Positions 17,272 through 26,507 of a stretch of DNA of 64,000 nucleotides are shown piece by piece. This stretch comes from Cellulomonas sp. Leaf334 (lineage in GTDB: Bacteria; Actinomycetota; Actinomycetes; Actinomycetales; Cellulomonadaceae). The notes under the pieces were generated by a model, which was not told the DNA's origin, did no database searches, and was given only the letters and a program-made list of their open reading frames with translations. A program made the translations under genes and the position numbers. Positions within the stretch are counted from its first letter, which is position 1, and each line of letters begins with the position of its first letter. Location: the NCBI RefSeq assembly GCF_001424195.1, contig NZ_LMOO01000010.1, forward strand, positions 1 through 64,000, read 5' to 3'.

Positions 17272-19245
17272 TCAGTCCACCGGTGCCACCGCCGCGGCGA
17301 ACTGGCTCGCGTACAGCCGCGCGTACGCGCCGCCGGCGGCGAGCAGCTCCTCGTGCGACCCCTGCTCCACGATCGCGCCGTCCTCCATGACGAGGATCGC
17401 GTCGGCGTCACGGATGGTGGACAGCCGGTGGGCGATGACGAACGACGTCCGGCCGTGGCGCAGCGCGTTCATCGCCTGCTGGACCAGCACCTCCGTGCGC
17501 GTGTCCACGGACGACGTCGCCTCGTCGAGGATGAGGATCGGCGGGTCGGCCAGGAATGCGCGGGCGATGGTGAGCAGCTGCTTCTCCCCCGCCGAGACGT
17601 TGGCCCCCTCGTCGTCGACCACGGTGGCGTACCCGTCGGGCAGCGTGCGCACGAACCGGTCGACGTGCGTGGCCTCCGCGGCGGCGACGATCTCGTCCTG
17701 CGTCGCACCGTCGGCGCCGTAGGCGATGTTCTCCGCGAGGGTGCCGCCGAACAGCCAGGTGTCCTGGAGCACCATCCCCATCTGCGAGCGCAGAGCGTCC
17801 CGGGTGAGGTCCCGGGTGTCGATGCCGTCGAGGGTGATCCGCCCGCCGTCGACCTCGTAGAACCGCATGAGCAGGTTCACCAGGGTCGTCTTGCCGGCGC
17901 CGGTGGGTCCGACGATCGCGATGGTCTGGCCGGGCTCGGCCACGAGCGACAGGTCCTGGATGAGCGGCTTGTCGGGCGAGTAGCTGAACGCCACGTGCTC
18001 GAACGCCACGCGTCCCCGGGTGGGCTGCACGGGCGGGGTGGCGTCCGCGGGGTCGGGCGACTGCTCGTCGGCGTCGAGGAGCTCGAACACGCGCTCCACG
18101 GACGCGACCCCGGACTGCAGCAGGTTGGCCATGGAGGCGATCTGCGTGATCGGCTGCGTGAACTGCCGGCTGTACTGGATGAACGCCTGCACGTCGCCGA
18201 GCGTCATCGTCCCCGACGCCACGCGCAGTCCGCCGACGACGGCGACGATGACGTAGTTGAGGTTGGCGACGAAGCCGAGCGCCGGCTGGATGATCCCGGA
18301 GATGAACTGCGCGCGGAAGCTGGAGTCGTAGAGCTTCTCGTTGCGCTCCGCGAACACCTCGGCCGCCTCGGCCTGCCGCCCGAACACGGTCACGAGCGAG
18401 TGCCCGGTGTACATCTCCTCGATGTGGGCGTTGAGCTTGCCGGTCCAGGCCCACTGCTCCATGAACTGGGGACGGGACCGCTTGGCGATGGCCCCGGCGA
18501 TCACGATCGACAGCGGCACGGTGACGAGCGCGATGACGGCGAGCAGCGGCGAGATCCAGAACATCATCACGAGCACGCCGATGACGGTGAGCACCGAGGT
18601 GATGAGCTGCGAGAGCGTCTGCTGGAGGGTCTGTGCGACGTTGTCGATGTCGTTGGTCACGCGGCTGAGCAGCTCGCCGCGCGGCTGGGAGTCGATGTAC
18701 CGCAGCGGCAGCCGCGACAGCTTCGCCTCGACGTCCTGCCGCATCGTGTAGACGGTCCGCTGCACGACGACGGCGGTCAGCCGCCCCTGCAGCCAGCCGA
18801 ACAGGAACGACCCGACGTAGATCGCGAGCACGATCATGAGCAGCTGCCACAGCCGGTCGAAGTCGATCCCCTCGCCGGGCACCGCCCCGCTGCCGGCGAC
18901 GACGTCCGCGAAGGTGTCCTGTCCCTGGGCACGCAGCGCCGTGACGGCCTGCTCCGTGGTGGTGCCCGCGGGGAACGCCTCGCCCAGCTGGGTGCCGATG
19001 ACGCCGTCGAAGATGATGTTCGTCGCGTCACCCAGCAGCTTGGGACCGATGACGGCGAGCACGACCGACGCGACGGCGAGCACGATGATGAGGGCCATCG
19101 GCGCCCGCTCGGACCGCATCTCCCGCAGGAACCGCATCGCGGACCCGCGGAAGTTCATCGACTTCTCCCCCGGCATGCCCATGTTCATCATGGGACCGGG
19201 GCCGCGACGGGCCTGCGGCGGGAGGCGCTTCGTCTCGGTGCTCAT
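17272..19245 (-). CDS. ABC exporter subunit B (transmembrane + ATPase)
   Basis: A 657-residue half-transporter: N-terminal tail rich in Gly/Met/Pro (1-35), a six-helix exporter domain (about 45-385) and a nucleotide-binding domain. Walker A GPTGAGKT and Walker B ILILDEATSS (catalytic Glu present) are canonical, but the signature reads VSAGE instead of LSGGQ. Its partner, encoded just upstream, has the complementary defects, so the pair should form a heterodimer with one working and one degenerate ATP site. An extra stretch of about 55 residues lies between the first two helices. The ATG overlaps the partner's stop (ATGA). Confidence 0.92.
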   Translation of the reverse strand: MSTETKRLPPQARRGPGPMMNMGMPGEKSMNFRGSAMRFLREMRSERAPMALIIVLAVASVVLAVIGPKLLGDATNIIFDGVIGTQLGEAFPAGTTTEQAVTALRAQGQDTFADVVAGSGAVPGEGIDFDRLWQLLMIVLAIYVGSFLFGWLQGRLTAVVVQRTVYTMRQDVEAKLSRLPLRYIDSQPRGELLSRVTNDIDNVAQTLQQTLSQLITSVLTVIGVLVMMFWISPLLAVIALVTVPLSIVIAGAIAKRSRPQFMEQWAWTGKLNAHIEEMYTGHSLVTVFGRQAEAAEVFAERNEKLYDSSFRAQFISGIIQPALGFVANLNYVIVAVVGGLRVASGTMTLGDVQAFIQYSRQFTQPITQIASMANLLQSGVASVERVFELLDADEQSPDPADATPPVQPTRGRVAFEHVAFSYSPDKPLIQDLSLVAEPGQTIAIVGPTGAGKTTLVNLLMRFYEVDGGRITLDGIDTRDLTRDALRSQMGMVLQDTWLFGGTLAENIAYGADGATQDEIVAAAEATHVDRFVRTLPDGYATVVDDEGANVSAGEKQLLTIARAFLADPPILILDEATSSVDTRTEVLVQQAMNALRHGRTSFVIAHRLSTIRDADAILVMEDGAIVEQGSHEELLAAGGAYARLYASQFAAAVAPVD

Positions 19246-20990
19246 GCCGCCTCCTCCACGCTGACCTGCGAGTACACGATCTCCTGGTACGTCTCCGAGG
19301 ACTCCAACAGCTCGGCGTGCGTCCCGACGCCGACCACCAGCCCGTCCTCCATGACGACGATGCTGTCGGCCTGCCGGATGGTGGCCACCCGCTGCGCGAT
19401 CACCAGCACGGTCGCCTCGCGCGTCTCCGGGGCCAGCGCGGCGCGCAGCCGGGAGTCGGTCGCGTAGTCGAGCGCCGAGAACGAGTCGTCGAACAGGTAG
19501 ATGTTCGGGCGTCTGACCAGGGCTCTCGCGATGGCGAGGCGTTGCCGCTGCCCGCCGGACACGTTCGTGCCGCCCTGCGCGATCGGCGCGTCGAGTCCCT
19601 CCTCGAGCGCCTCGACGAAGTCGCGTGCCTGGGCGACCTCCAGCGCGTGCCAGAGCTCCTCGTCGGTCGCGCCCGTCCGGCCGTACTCGAGGTTGGACCG
19701 CACCGTGCCGGCGAAGAGGTAGGGCTTCTGCGGGATGAGCCCGATCTGGCCCCACAGCTGGTCGGGGCTGAGCGCGCGCACGTCGACGCCGTCGATGAGG
19801 ACCTCGCCGCCGGTCACGTCGAACAGCCGCGGGACGAGGTTGAGCAGGGTGGTCTTGCCCGCACCCGTGGAGCCGATGATCGCGGTGGTCTTCCCCGGTT
19901 CGGCGACGAGGTCGACGCCGTGCAGGACCGCGCGCTCGGCGCCCGGGTAACGGAACTCGACCCCCCGCAGCTCGAGCAGCCCGGGGCGCGAGTCGGCGCC
20001 GGTGCGCAGCTGCGCGGGCTCGGCGGGCGGGACGACGGAGGTCCGGGTGTCCAGCACCTCGCCGATCCGCTCCGCGGACACGACGGCCCGCGGGACCATG
20101 ACGAACATCATCGTCGACATCATCACGCCCATGAGGATGTAGGCGATGTACGACAGGAACGCGGTGAGCTGCCCGATCATCAGGGCACCTGCGTCGATGC
20201 GCTCGGCACCGAACCACAGGACGGCCACGGTCGTCGCGTTGAGCACCAGCATGACCATCGGGAACATCAGCGCCATGAGCTTGCCGACGCGCAACGAGGT
20301 GTCGTACAGGTCGGTGTTGGTCGCCGCGAACCGCTCGGACTCGCGGCGCTCGCGCACGAACGCCCGCACCACCCGGACACCGGCGATCTGCTCGCGCAGC
20401 ACCCGGTTGATGGCGTCGATCCGCTTCTGCATGGACCGGAAGTACGGGATCATCCGCGTGACGATCAGCGCGATGACGATCGCGAGCACCGGGACCGAGA
20501 CCAGCAGCACCGCGGACAGCCCGACGTCCTCGCGCATCGCCATGATGACGCCGCCGACCAGCAGGATCGGTGCCATGAGCATCATCGTGAACGTCAGCAG
20601 CACCACCATCTGCACCTGCTGCACGTCGTTCGTCGTGCGCGTGATGAGCGTCGGTGCGCCGAACGTGGCGACCTCCTGCGCGGAGAACGTCTGCACGTGC
20701 CCGAACAACCGCTTGCGCACGTCTCGCCCGAACGCCATGGCCGTCTTCGCGCCGAAGTAGACGGCGACCACTGCCGCGAGGACCTGCACCAGGCTGACGC
20801 CGAGCATGATGCCGCCGAGTCGCATGATCTCCGCCGTGTCGCCCTGCGCGACCCCGTCGTCGATGATCCGCGCGTTGAGGCTGGGCAGGAAGAGCGTCGC
20901 GATCGTCTGCACCAGCTGGAGCACGATCACCGCGAGGACCGCGCCCTGGTAGGGCTTGAGGTGCTCCTTGAGCAGGGTGATCAGCATCAT
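19242..20990 (-). CDS. ABC exporter subunit A (transmembrane + ATPase)
   Basis: A 582-residue half-transporter with six helices (about 15-310) and an ATPase domain. Walker A GSTGAGKT and signature VSGGQ are canonical, while Walker B is IYLFDDSFSALD, with Asp in place of the catalytic Glu. That makes it the degenerate-Walker-B half of a heterodimeric exporter of the BmrCD/TM287-288 type. AGGAG precedes two adjacent ATG codons; the first overlaps the stop of the TetR gene (ATGA). Substrate unknown; drug or lipid export is likely given the regulator. Confidence 0.92.
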   Translation of the reverse strand: MMLITLLKEHLKPYQGAVLAVIVLQLVQTIATLFLPSLNARIIDDGVAQGDTAEIMRLGGIMLGVSLVQVLAAVVAVYFGAKTAMAFGRDVRKRLFGHVQTFSAQEVATFGAPTLITRTTNDVQQVQMVVLLTFTMMLMAPILLVGGVIMAMREDVGLSAVLLVSVPVLAIVIALIVTRMIPYFRSMQKRIDAINRVLREQIAGVRVVRAFVRERRESERFAATNTDLYDTSLRVGKLMALMFPMVMLVLNATTVAVLWFGAERIDAGALMIGQLTAFLSYIAYILMGVMMSTMMFVMVPRAVVSAERIGEVLDTRTSVVPPAEPAQLRTGADSRPGLLELRGVEFRYPGAERAVLHGVDLVAEPGKTTAIIGSTGAGKTTLLNLVPRLFDVTGGEVLIDGVDVRALSPDQLWGQIGLIPQKPYLFAGTVRSNLEYGRTGATDEELWHALEVAQARDFVEALEEGLDAPIAQGGTNVSGGQRQRLAIARALVRRPNIYLFDDSFSALDYATDSRLRAALAPETREATVLVIAQRVATIRQADSIVVMEDGLVVGVGTHAELLESSETYQEIVYSQVSVEEAA

Positions 20991-21661
20991 GAGCTCCTGT
21001 CGGACGAGGTGGGGGCGAGGACGCCGTGGAGGATGAGGTCGACCAGCTGCTCGGGAGCCGGAGGCCCGGTGTCGAGTCCGCGGCGCGCCGCGTCGACGGT
21101 CCGGATGGTCGCGCCCAGGAGCACGGTGTTGAACAGCTCGATGACGTCCGCCAGGGGCAGCCGCAGCTGGTGCGCGTCGAGGTCGAGCAGCTGCGACACC
21201 GCGACGGTCACGGCGGCGGTCCCGGCCTGCTGGCGGAGGCCCCACTGGCGCATCGCCGCGTCGCGCTGCTCCCCGGTCGGTCCGGCCGGCTCGAGGCGAC
21301 CGACCTCGTGCAGCAGGCTCATCCAGCGCATCGACTCGCCCACGTGCGCCTGGGCCTGCGTCAGGAGGAGCAGGAGCTTGTCCCGCAGCGGCAGGGTCCG
21401 GTCGATCGCCTGGATCTCCGGGATCGCGTCCGCCGGGTCGACCGCGGCCAGCACGGCCTCGCGGACGAGCGTGACCTTGTCGGTGAACACCCGGAAGAGC
21501 GTGCCCTCCGCCACCCCGGCGGCCTCGGCGAGCTCGCGGGACGTCACCCCGGCGCCGCGCGCCAGGATCACCGGCCGCACGGCCAGCAGGATGGCCGCGC
21601 GCCGCTCGTCGGGCGGCAGCGGGTTGGCACGCCCTCGCCCGGGTCCGGTGATCGTCTCCAC
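20987..21661 (-). CDS. TetR family transcriptional regulator
   Basis: A 224-residue TetR regulator. The helix-turn-helix runs about 36-62 (TSRELAEAAGVAEGTLFRVFTDKVTLV). The rest is the ligand-binding helical domain. It starts the operon with the two ABC half-transporters and overlaps the first by four bases, so it likely represses its own operon until a substrate of the exporter binds. The GTG start is fixed by a TAGCAT hexamer six bases upstream; a perfect palindrome lies beside that hexamer. Confidence 0.92.
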   Translation of the reverse strand: METITGPGRGRANPLPPDERRAAILLAVRPVILARGAGVTSRELAEAAGVAEGTLFRVFTDKVTLVREAVLAAVDPADAIPEIQAIDRTLPLRDKLLLLLTQAQAHVGESMRWMSLLHEVGRLEPAGPTGEQRDAAMRQWGLRQQAGTAAVTVAVSQLLDLDAHQLRLPLADVIELFNTVLLGATIRTVDAARRGLDTGPPAPEQLVDLILHGVLAPTSSDRSS

Positions 21662-21667
21662 GCCGCG

Positions 21668-21673
21668 ATGCTA
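21668..21673 (-). promoter_or_regulatory. Candidate -10 hexamer of the TetR operon
   Basis: Minus-strand TAGCAT, six bases before the GTG at 21661, implying a leaderless mRNA. Confidence 0.55.
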
Positions 21674-21676
21674 ACT

Positions 21677-21692
21677 GAGTGAGTACTCACTC
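21677..21692. promoter_or_regulatory. TetR operator palindrome
   Basis: GAGTGAGTACTCACTC is a perfect 16-bp palindrome immediately upstream of the -10 hexamer, in the spacer of the promoter. Its size and place fit autorepression by the adjacent TetR protein. Confidence 0.8.
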
Positions 21693-21729
21693 CGGCACCT
21701 CACTGCGTTCGCTGTGGGCGAACATGGCG

Positions 21730-21759
21730 AAGGGCCGGATCCTGTCGGATCCGGCCCTT
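21730..21759. terminator. Bidirectional rho-independent-type terminator
   Basis: A perfect 13-bp stem (AAGGGCCGGATCC with its complement) around the loop TGTC, placed five bases after the stop of the SPFH gene on the minus strand. Confidence 0.75.
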
Positions 21760-21763
21760 CAGC

Positions 21764-22924
21764 TCAGGCGGGCGGTGCGTCCTGCGGCGGGGGTTCGGGC
21801 GCCCGCGGCGGCACCGCCGCCCCACCGGGCCGCTGCCCCTGCTCCACGGACGGGTCGAACGGCAGACCGCTCAAGGTGCCCGACGCCGTCGCGTCCGCGG
21901 TCGCCGCCGCCGACTCCCGACGCGCCTCGGCCAGCGCCTCCGCCGGGTCCGTCAGCGTGGTCGGCGGCAGGTCGTCGCCCAGCGGCGACGTGCCCGCGGC
22001 ACGGCCCGAGTCCGGCAGACCGCCTTCGTCGGTGACCGGTCCGCCGAACCCCTTGGCGAAGACGCCCAGGGCGCTGGTCAGCTCCGACGGCAGGAACCAC
22101 ATCTTGTTCGACGGGCTCGCCGCGATCTTCGGCAGCGTCTGCAGGTACTGGTACGCCAGCAGCTTCGGGTCGGCGTCGCCACGGTGCACCGCGTCGAAGA
22201 CCTGCAGGATCGCGCGCGCCTCACCTTCGGCCGTGAGGATCGCCGCCTGGGCGCCACCCTCGGCCCGCAGGATCGCCGCCTGCTTCTCGCCCTCGGCGGT
22301 CAGGATCTGCGACTGCTTGAAGCCCTCGGCCGTGAGGATCGCCGCACGACGGTCACGCTCGGCGCGCATCTGCTGCTCCATCGAGCCCTTGATGCTGTCC
22401 GGCGGGTCGATCGACTTGAGCTCCACGCGGTTCACGCGCACGCCCCAGCGCCCGGTCGCCTCGTCGAGGACGCCACGCAGCTGGCCGTTGATCTGGTCAC
22501 GGCTGGTCAGCGTCTGCTCGAGGTCCATCGACCCGACGACGTTACGCAGGGTGGTGACCGTCAGCTGCTCGATGCCCTGGATGTAGTTGGCGATCTCGTA
22601 CACCGCCGACTTCGGCTCGGTCACCTGGAAGTAGATGACCGTGTCGATGCTCACCACGAGGTTGTCGGACGTGATCACCGGCTGCGGCGGGAACGAGACG
22701 ACCTGCTCGCGCAGGTCGACGCCGGCCCGCACGCGGTCGACGAACGGGATCAGCAGGTGCAGTCCTGCGTCCAGCGTGCGGGAGTAGCGCCCGAGCCGCT
22801 CGACGATGATCGCGACGGCCTGCGGGACGATCTTGACCGCCCGCACGAGCGCGATGACGACGAAGAGCAGCACCAGGCCCAGCACGATGAAGAGGGCGAT
22901 CTGCCCACCGTTCGGGTCGTCCAT
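21764..22924 (-). CDS. SPFH domain / stomatin-like membrane protein
   Basis: A 386-residue SPFH (band 7) protein. One membrane helix near 9-29 is followed by the SPFH domain (about 30-200, with RLGRYSRTLDAGLHLLIPF and SIDPPDSIKGSMEQQMRAERDRRA). A repetitive coiled-coil segment comes next, containing several copies of ILTAEGE-type repeats (about 196-240). The last 90 residues are Pro/Ala-rich and probably disordered. Such proteins organise membrane microdomains and pair with NfeD proteins; an NfeD gene lies directly upstream. Confidence 0.9.
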   Translation of the reverse strand: MDDPNGGQIALFIVLGLVLLFVVIALVRAVKIVPQAVAIIVERLGRYSRTLDAGLHLLIPFVDRVRAGVDLREQVVSFPPQPVITSDNLVVSIDTVIYFQVTEPKSAVYEIANYIQGIEQLTVTTLRNVVGSMDLEQTLTSRDQINGQLRGVLDEATGRWGVRVNRVELKSIDPPDSIKGSMEQQMRAERDRRAAILTAEGFKQSQILTAEGEKQAAILRAEGGAQAAILTAEGEARAILQVFDAVHRGDADPKLLAYQYLQTLPKIAASPSNKMWFLPSELTSALGVFAKGFGGPVTDEGGLPDSGRAAGTSPLGDDLPPTTLTDPAEALAEARRESAAATADATASGTLSGLPFDPSVEQGQRPGGAAVPPRAPEPPPQDAPPA

Positions 22925-22978
22925 GGATCCTCCAGGAGGGTCAGGCGCGGACGAGCTGCCCGCGCGACGTTCACGGGC

Positions 22979-23413
22979 TCAGAGACCCGCCACCGGGGCG
23001 ATGACAGCGGTGGCGCCGTCGATCCGAGTCACCCGGACCTCGGTCCCCGGCGGGATGGTCTGGGCGGCGTCCACCCGAGCGCTCCACACCTCGCCGGCGA
23101 GCTTGACGCGGCCACCCTCACCCGTGACGGTCGACACGACCACGGCCTCGCGGCCGACCAGCGCCGCGGCGTTGGTCTCCACGAGCGGCATGCGCGCCCG
23201 CAGGTGCCGCAGCAACCACGGACGCAGCGTGAAGAGCAGCAGGACAGAGGTCAGGGCCGCGACGACGAACTGCACGGGCACCGTGGCACCGAACAGGTAG
23301 GCGATCGCGCCGGCAATGGCTCCACCGGCGAACATCGCGAGCACGAGGTCGAGCGAGAGCATCTCGAGGATGCCCAGAGCGAGCGCCGCACCGATCCACC
23401 ACAGCCACCCCAT
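22979..23413 (-). CDS. NfeD family membrane protein
   Basis: A 144-residue protein with helices near 2-20, 22-50 and 52-70 and a C-terminal OB-fold (about 82-144, from LVGREAVVVSTV). It lacks the protease domain of long NfeD proteins, so it is the short form that partners an SPFH protein. The ATG at 23413 was chosen because GAGGGAG precedes it; an upstream in-frame TTG would add 17 Arg-rich residues. A TAGGAT hexamer at 23468-23473 may be the promoter for this gene and the SPFH gene 54 bp on. Confidence 0.85.
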   Translation of the reverse strand: MGWLWWIGAALALGILEMLSLDLVLAMFAGGAIAGAIAYLFGATVPVQFVVAALTSVLLLFTLRPWLLRHLRARMPLVETNAAALVGREAVVVSTVTGEGGRVKLAGEVWSARVDAAQTIPPGTEVRVTRIDGATAVIAPVAGL

Positions 23414-23505
23414 CGGGCCACTCCCTCGGTCGAGCAGGTTCCGACGACGGACCCTGCGGTTCAACCGATCCTAGACGATCTCTTTGCGAATCTGTGGGAT
23501 TCGAC

Positions 23506-24300
23506 TCAGCCCTGGGCGGACGCCGCCCGCGCGGACCACCGACCGTCGGTGTGGTCCACCGTCAGCGGGAGGTCGAACGCCCCGGAGAGCGTCTCGGCAG
23601 TGAGCACCTCGTCGATCGGACCCGCCGCGAAGGCCTTGCCCTGGCGCAGCAGGAGGATGTGCGTGAAACCGGGCGGGATCTCCTCGACGTGGTGCGTGAC
23701 CAGCACCAGGACCGGCGACTTGTGGTCGCCGGCCAGCTCCGACAGCGCCGCGACCAGCTCCTCGCGCCCGCCGAGGTCCAGCCCCGCAGCGGGCTCGTCG
23801 AGCAGCAGCAGCTCCGGGTCCGTCATGAGCGACCGGGCGATCTGGACGCGCTTGCGCTCCCCCTCGCTGAGGGTGCCGAAGTAACGGTCGGACAGGTGGG
23901 CGACGCCGAACGCCGCCAGGAGGTCGGCCGCCCGCGACTCGTCGAGCGTCTCGTACGCCTCCCGCCAGCGACCGGTGACGCCGTAGGCCGCCGTGAGCAC
24001 GACGTCGCGCACCGTCTCCCCCGCCGGGATCCGGTCCGCCAGGGACGCGCTGGACAGCCCGATGCGCGGGCGCAGCTCGAAGACGTCGACCCGCCCCAGG
24101 CGCGATCCCAGGAGGTCGGCGGTGCCGGCCGTCGGGTGCATCCGACCGGCCGCGACCTGCAGCAGCGTCGTCTTGCCGGCCCCGTTGCGGCCGAGCACCA
24201 CCCACCGCTCGCCGTCACGGACCGTCCACGTCACCTCGTCGAGGATCGTCGTCGTTCCCCGGCGGATCGTCACGGCCTGCAGGTCGAGCACGTCGGTCAT
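23506..24300 (-). CDS. ABC transporter ATP-binding protein
   Basis: A 264-residue stand-alone ATPase: Walker A GRNGAGKT near 37-44, signature LSEGE (LSGGQ equivalent), Walker B LLLLDEPAAGLD, and the switch histidine in LVLVTHHVEEIP. It resembles single-gene ABC ATPases such as the ModF/YlmA group; no permease gene is adjacent. The second of two in-frame ATGs is chosen because a TAGGGT hexamer ends seven bases before it. Confidence 0.85.
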   Translation of the reverse strand: MTDVLDLQAVTIRRGTTTILDEVTWTVRDGERWVVLGRNGAGKTTLLQVAAGRMHPTAGTADLLGSRLGRVDVFELRPRIGLSSASLADRIPAGETVRDVVLTAAYGVTGRWREAYETLDESRAADLLAAFGVAHLSDRYFGTLSEGERKRVQIARSLMTDPELLLLDEPAAGLDLGGREELVAALSELAGDHKSPVLVLVTHHVEEIPPGFTHILLLRQGKAFAAGPIDEVLTAETLSGAFDLPLTVDHTDGRWSARAASAQG

Positions 24301-24307
24301 GGGCATG

Positions 24308-24313
24308 ACCCTA
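24308..24313 (-). promoter_or_regulatory. Candidate -10 hexamer of the ABC ATPase gene
   Basis: Minus-strand TAGGGT, seven bases before the ATG at 24300. Confidence 0.5.
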
Positions 24314-24365
24314 ACCGTCGCGCCGGAGGTGGGCGGGCCGGTCGCCGGTGGGCTGGGTCACGTCC

Positions 24366-24371
24366 TACCGT
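24366..24371 (+). promoter_or_regulatory. Candidate -10 hexamer TACCGT
   Basis: TACCGT ends six bases before the ATG at 24378; transcription would start at the A of the start codon. Confidence 0.55.
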
Positions 24372-24377
24372 GGTCCG

Positions 24378-25166
24378 ATGGACCTGACCCTGGAGCTGCC
24401 GCGCTCGGTCCTGCTCGCCCTCTGGCTGGCGGACGACAGCAGTGACCGCTCGGTGCTGGTCGGCGCCGTGCAGTCCGACGACGAGCCGCACTCCGTGCAG
24501 CGCCGGCCCGCGGCAGACGAACCGCTGCGCGACGACGTGTCCGACGAACCGCTGAGCACCCTCCTCGACGCGTGCGACGGCTCACCCCGGGACGTCGCGA
24601 CGGTCCTGCCCGTCCCGGGCGACCCCGGGGCGACACCCGCGTCGGTCAGCTCGGCCGCCACCGACGCCGGCGAAGCGGTCCTGGTGCGGACGCCGCAGGC
24701 GTGCCTCGTCGCGGTGCCCGTGGTGCAGCGGTTCGGGTCCGCGCTGGAGCCGGGGCACCTGGTGACCTGGGAGCTGTCGGACGTCCCCGACTGGCGGCAC
24801 GCCGTGCACGCCCAGACCGGCACGCTGCAGGATGCCGAGCGCGAGCTGCGCCAGGGTCTGCTGCAGGCGACGGAGGCCCTCGTGAAGCTCGACATCGCCC
24901 GGTGGCGACCCGACGCGGCCGAGACCGTCGCCGCCCTGCGCGACCTGGAGCTGCCGGCGTGGCGCCTGCCCGACGGGCTCGACGGCCGCCGTGTGCGCGT
25001 GCTGGCCAGCGCGGCCCGGCTGCGCGCGATCGTCGCGCTGGCCACACAGGACGACGGCGCCGCGGTCAACCTGTGGCAGGCCGACCAGCGGTCCACCGCG
25101 CTGCGCGAGGTCGACCGGATGGCCCGCCGCGCGATGGCTGCCGCGGCGTCCCGGCTGACCGCCTGA
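24378..25166 (+). CDS. Conserved-looking hypothetical protein
   Basis: A 262-residue soluble protein I do not recognise. No membrane segment or signal peptide. The N-terminal 130 residues are mixed alpha/beta with an acidic stretch near 35-60; the C-terminal half is helical and Arg/Ala-rich (ERELRQGLLQATEALVKLDIARW; EVDRMARRAMAAAASRLTA). Codon use matches its neighbours, so it is a real gene. It converges on glgA with three bases between stops and is divergent from the ABC ATPase gene. No function can be proposed. Confidence 0.7.
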   Translation: MDLTLELPRSVLLALWLADDSSDRSVLVGAVQSDDEPHSVQRRPAADEPLRDDVSDEPLSTLLDACDGSPRDVATVLPVPGDPGATPASVSSAATDAGEAVLVRTPQACLVAVPVVQRFGSALEPGHLVTWELSDVPDWRHAVHAQTGTLQDAERELRQGLLQATEALVKLDIARWRPDAAETVAALRDLELPAWRLPDGLDGRRVRVLASAARLRAIVALATQDDGAAVNLWQADQRSTALREVDRMARRAMAAAASRLTA

Positions 25167-25169
25167 GCG

Positions 25170-26405
25170 TCAGGCGAGCGCCCCCCGGTACACCTCGATC
25201 GTGCGGTCGGCGATCGCCTCCCACGTGAAGTGGTCCTCGACGCGTCGCCGGGAGGCAAGGCCCCACTCGGCCGTCCGCGCCGTGCTGCCGACCACGTCGG
25301 TCAGCGCGTCGGCCAGGTCGTGGACGAACAGCTGCGGGTCCACCGGGGTGCCGGTCCCGTCCTGCAGCTGGTCGATCGGCACGAGCCGACCGGTGACGCC
25401 GTCGTCGATGACCTCCGGGATGCCGCCCGTGGCGGTCCCCACGACCGGCAGCCCCACCGCCATGGCCTCGAGGTTGACGATGCCGAGCGGCTCGTAGACC
25501 GACGGGCACGCGAAGACCGTGCCGTGCATGAGGACCGCGATGAGCTCGTCGCGCGGGAGCATCTGCTCGATCCAGACGATGCCGGACCGCTTGGTGCGCA
25601 GCTGCTCCACCAGCCCGGAGACCTCGGCCATGATCTGCGGCGTGTCGGGCGCGCCCGCGCAGAGCACCACCTGGACGTCGGGCGGGAGGAGCTCGACCGC
25701 GCGCAGGAAGTAGGGCAGACCCTTCTGCCGGGTGATCCGACCGACGAACACGACGCTCGGCCGCGACGGGTCGATCCCGAGCCGGCGCACGGTTGCTCCC
25801 GCCGCGGCCACGGCCTCGTCGCTGGTCGGGCGCTGCCACTGGTCGAGGTCGATCCCGTTGTGGACGACCTTGACCAGCGCCGGGTCGACCTTCGGGTAGG
25901 CCCGCAGGATGTCCTCGCGCATGCCGCCGCTGACCGCGATGACCGCCGCCGCGCCCTCGTAGGCCGTCTTCTCGGCCCAGCTCGACAGCGCGTAGCCGCC
26001 GCCGAGCTGCTCGGCCTTCCACGGACGCAGGGGTTCGAGGCTGTGGGCGCTCACCACGTGCGGCAGCCCGTGCAGCAGACCCGCGAGGTGCCCGCCGAGG
26101 TTCGCGTACCAGGTGTGCGAGTGCACGAGGTCCGACGCGACACCGTCCGCCCCGACCGCACCCACCGCGTCGGCCATCTCGAGGTCGATGCCGAACGTCT
26201 GCAGCGCGGCGTTCGCACCGGCCAGCTCGGTGGGCACCGTGTACCCGAGCACGCCCGGGGCGTCACGCGGACCGTCGAAGCAGTGCACACGCACGTCGAG
26301 GGTGCGTTCGAGCACGCGGGTCAGCCCCGCGACGTGGACGCCCGCCCCGCCGTACACGTGCGGCGGGTACTCCCGGGTCAGCAGGTCGACGCGCACGTGA
26401 TCCAT
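25170..26405 (-). CDS. glgA: Glycogen synthase / ADP-glucose GT4 glycosyltransferase (GlgA/GlgM type)
   Basis: A 411-residue GT4 (GT-B fold) enzyme. The N-terminal [14 protein letters not shown] loop binds the nucleotide sugar, [11 protein letters not shown] is the GT-B linker motif, and [16 protein letters not shown] carries the E-x7-E pair. The size and sequence fit the actinobacterial GlgA/GlgM type that transfers glucose from ADP-glucose, either to glycogen or to glucose-1-phosphate to make maltose-1-phosphate; which one is not decidable here. It is divergent from glgC, which makes ADP-glucose, as in mycobacteria. Confidence 0.9.
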   Translation of the reverse strand: MDHVRVDLLTREYPPHVYGGAGVHVAGLTRVLERTLDVRVHCFDGPRDAPGVLGYTVPTELAGANAALQTFGIDLEMADAVGAVGADGVASDLVHSHTWYANLGGHLAGLLHGLPHVVSAHSLEPLRPWKAEQLGGGYALSSWAEKTAYEGAAAVIAVSGGMREDILRAYPKVDPALVKVVHNGIDLDQWQRPTSDEAVAAAGATVRRLGIDPSRPSVVFVGRITRQKGLPYFLRAVELLPPDVQVVLCAGAPDTPQIMAEVSGLVEQLRTKRSGIVWIEQMLPRDELIAVLMHGTVFACPSVYEPLGIVNLEAMAVGLPVVGTATGGIPEVIDDGVTGRLVPIDQLQDGTGTPVDPQLFVHDLADALTDVVGSTARTAEWGLASRRRVEDHFTWEAIADRTIEVYRGALA

Positions 26406-26494
26406 CCCCTCGCGACCAGCTCGGGCGACCGGTCTCCTCTCGACACGCTAGCGCGTGAGCGACGTCACGCCTCGCTGGGACCGCCCGGTGGGCC

Positions 26495-26500
26495 TAGGGT
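26495..26500 (+). promoter_or_regulatory. Candidate -10 hexamer of glgC
   Basis: TAGGGT, seven bases before the ATG at 26508; leader of about one base. Confidence 0.5.
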
Positions 26501-26507
26501 CGTAGCC

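Noticed and set aside
22100-22360. Tandem repeats in the SPFH gene as a CRISPR or minisatellite
   Set aside because: They encode the degenerate ILTAEGE-type coiled-coil repeats normal for this protein family.
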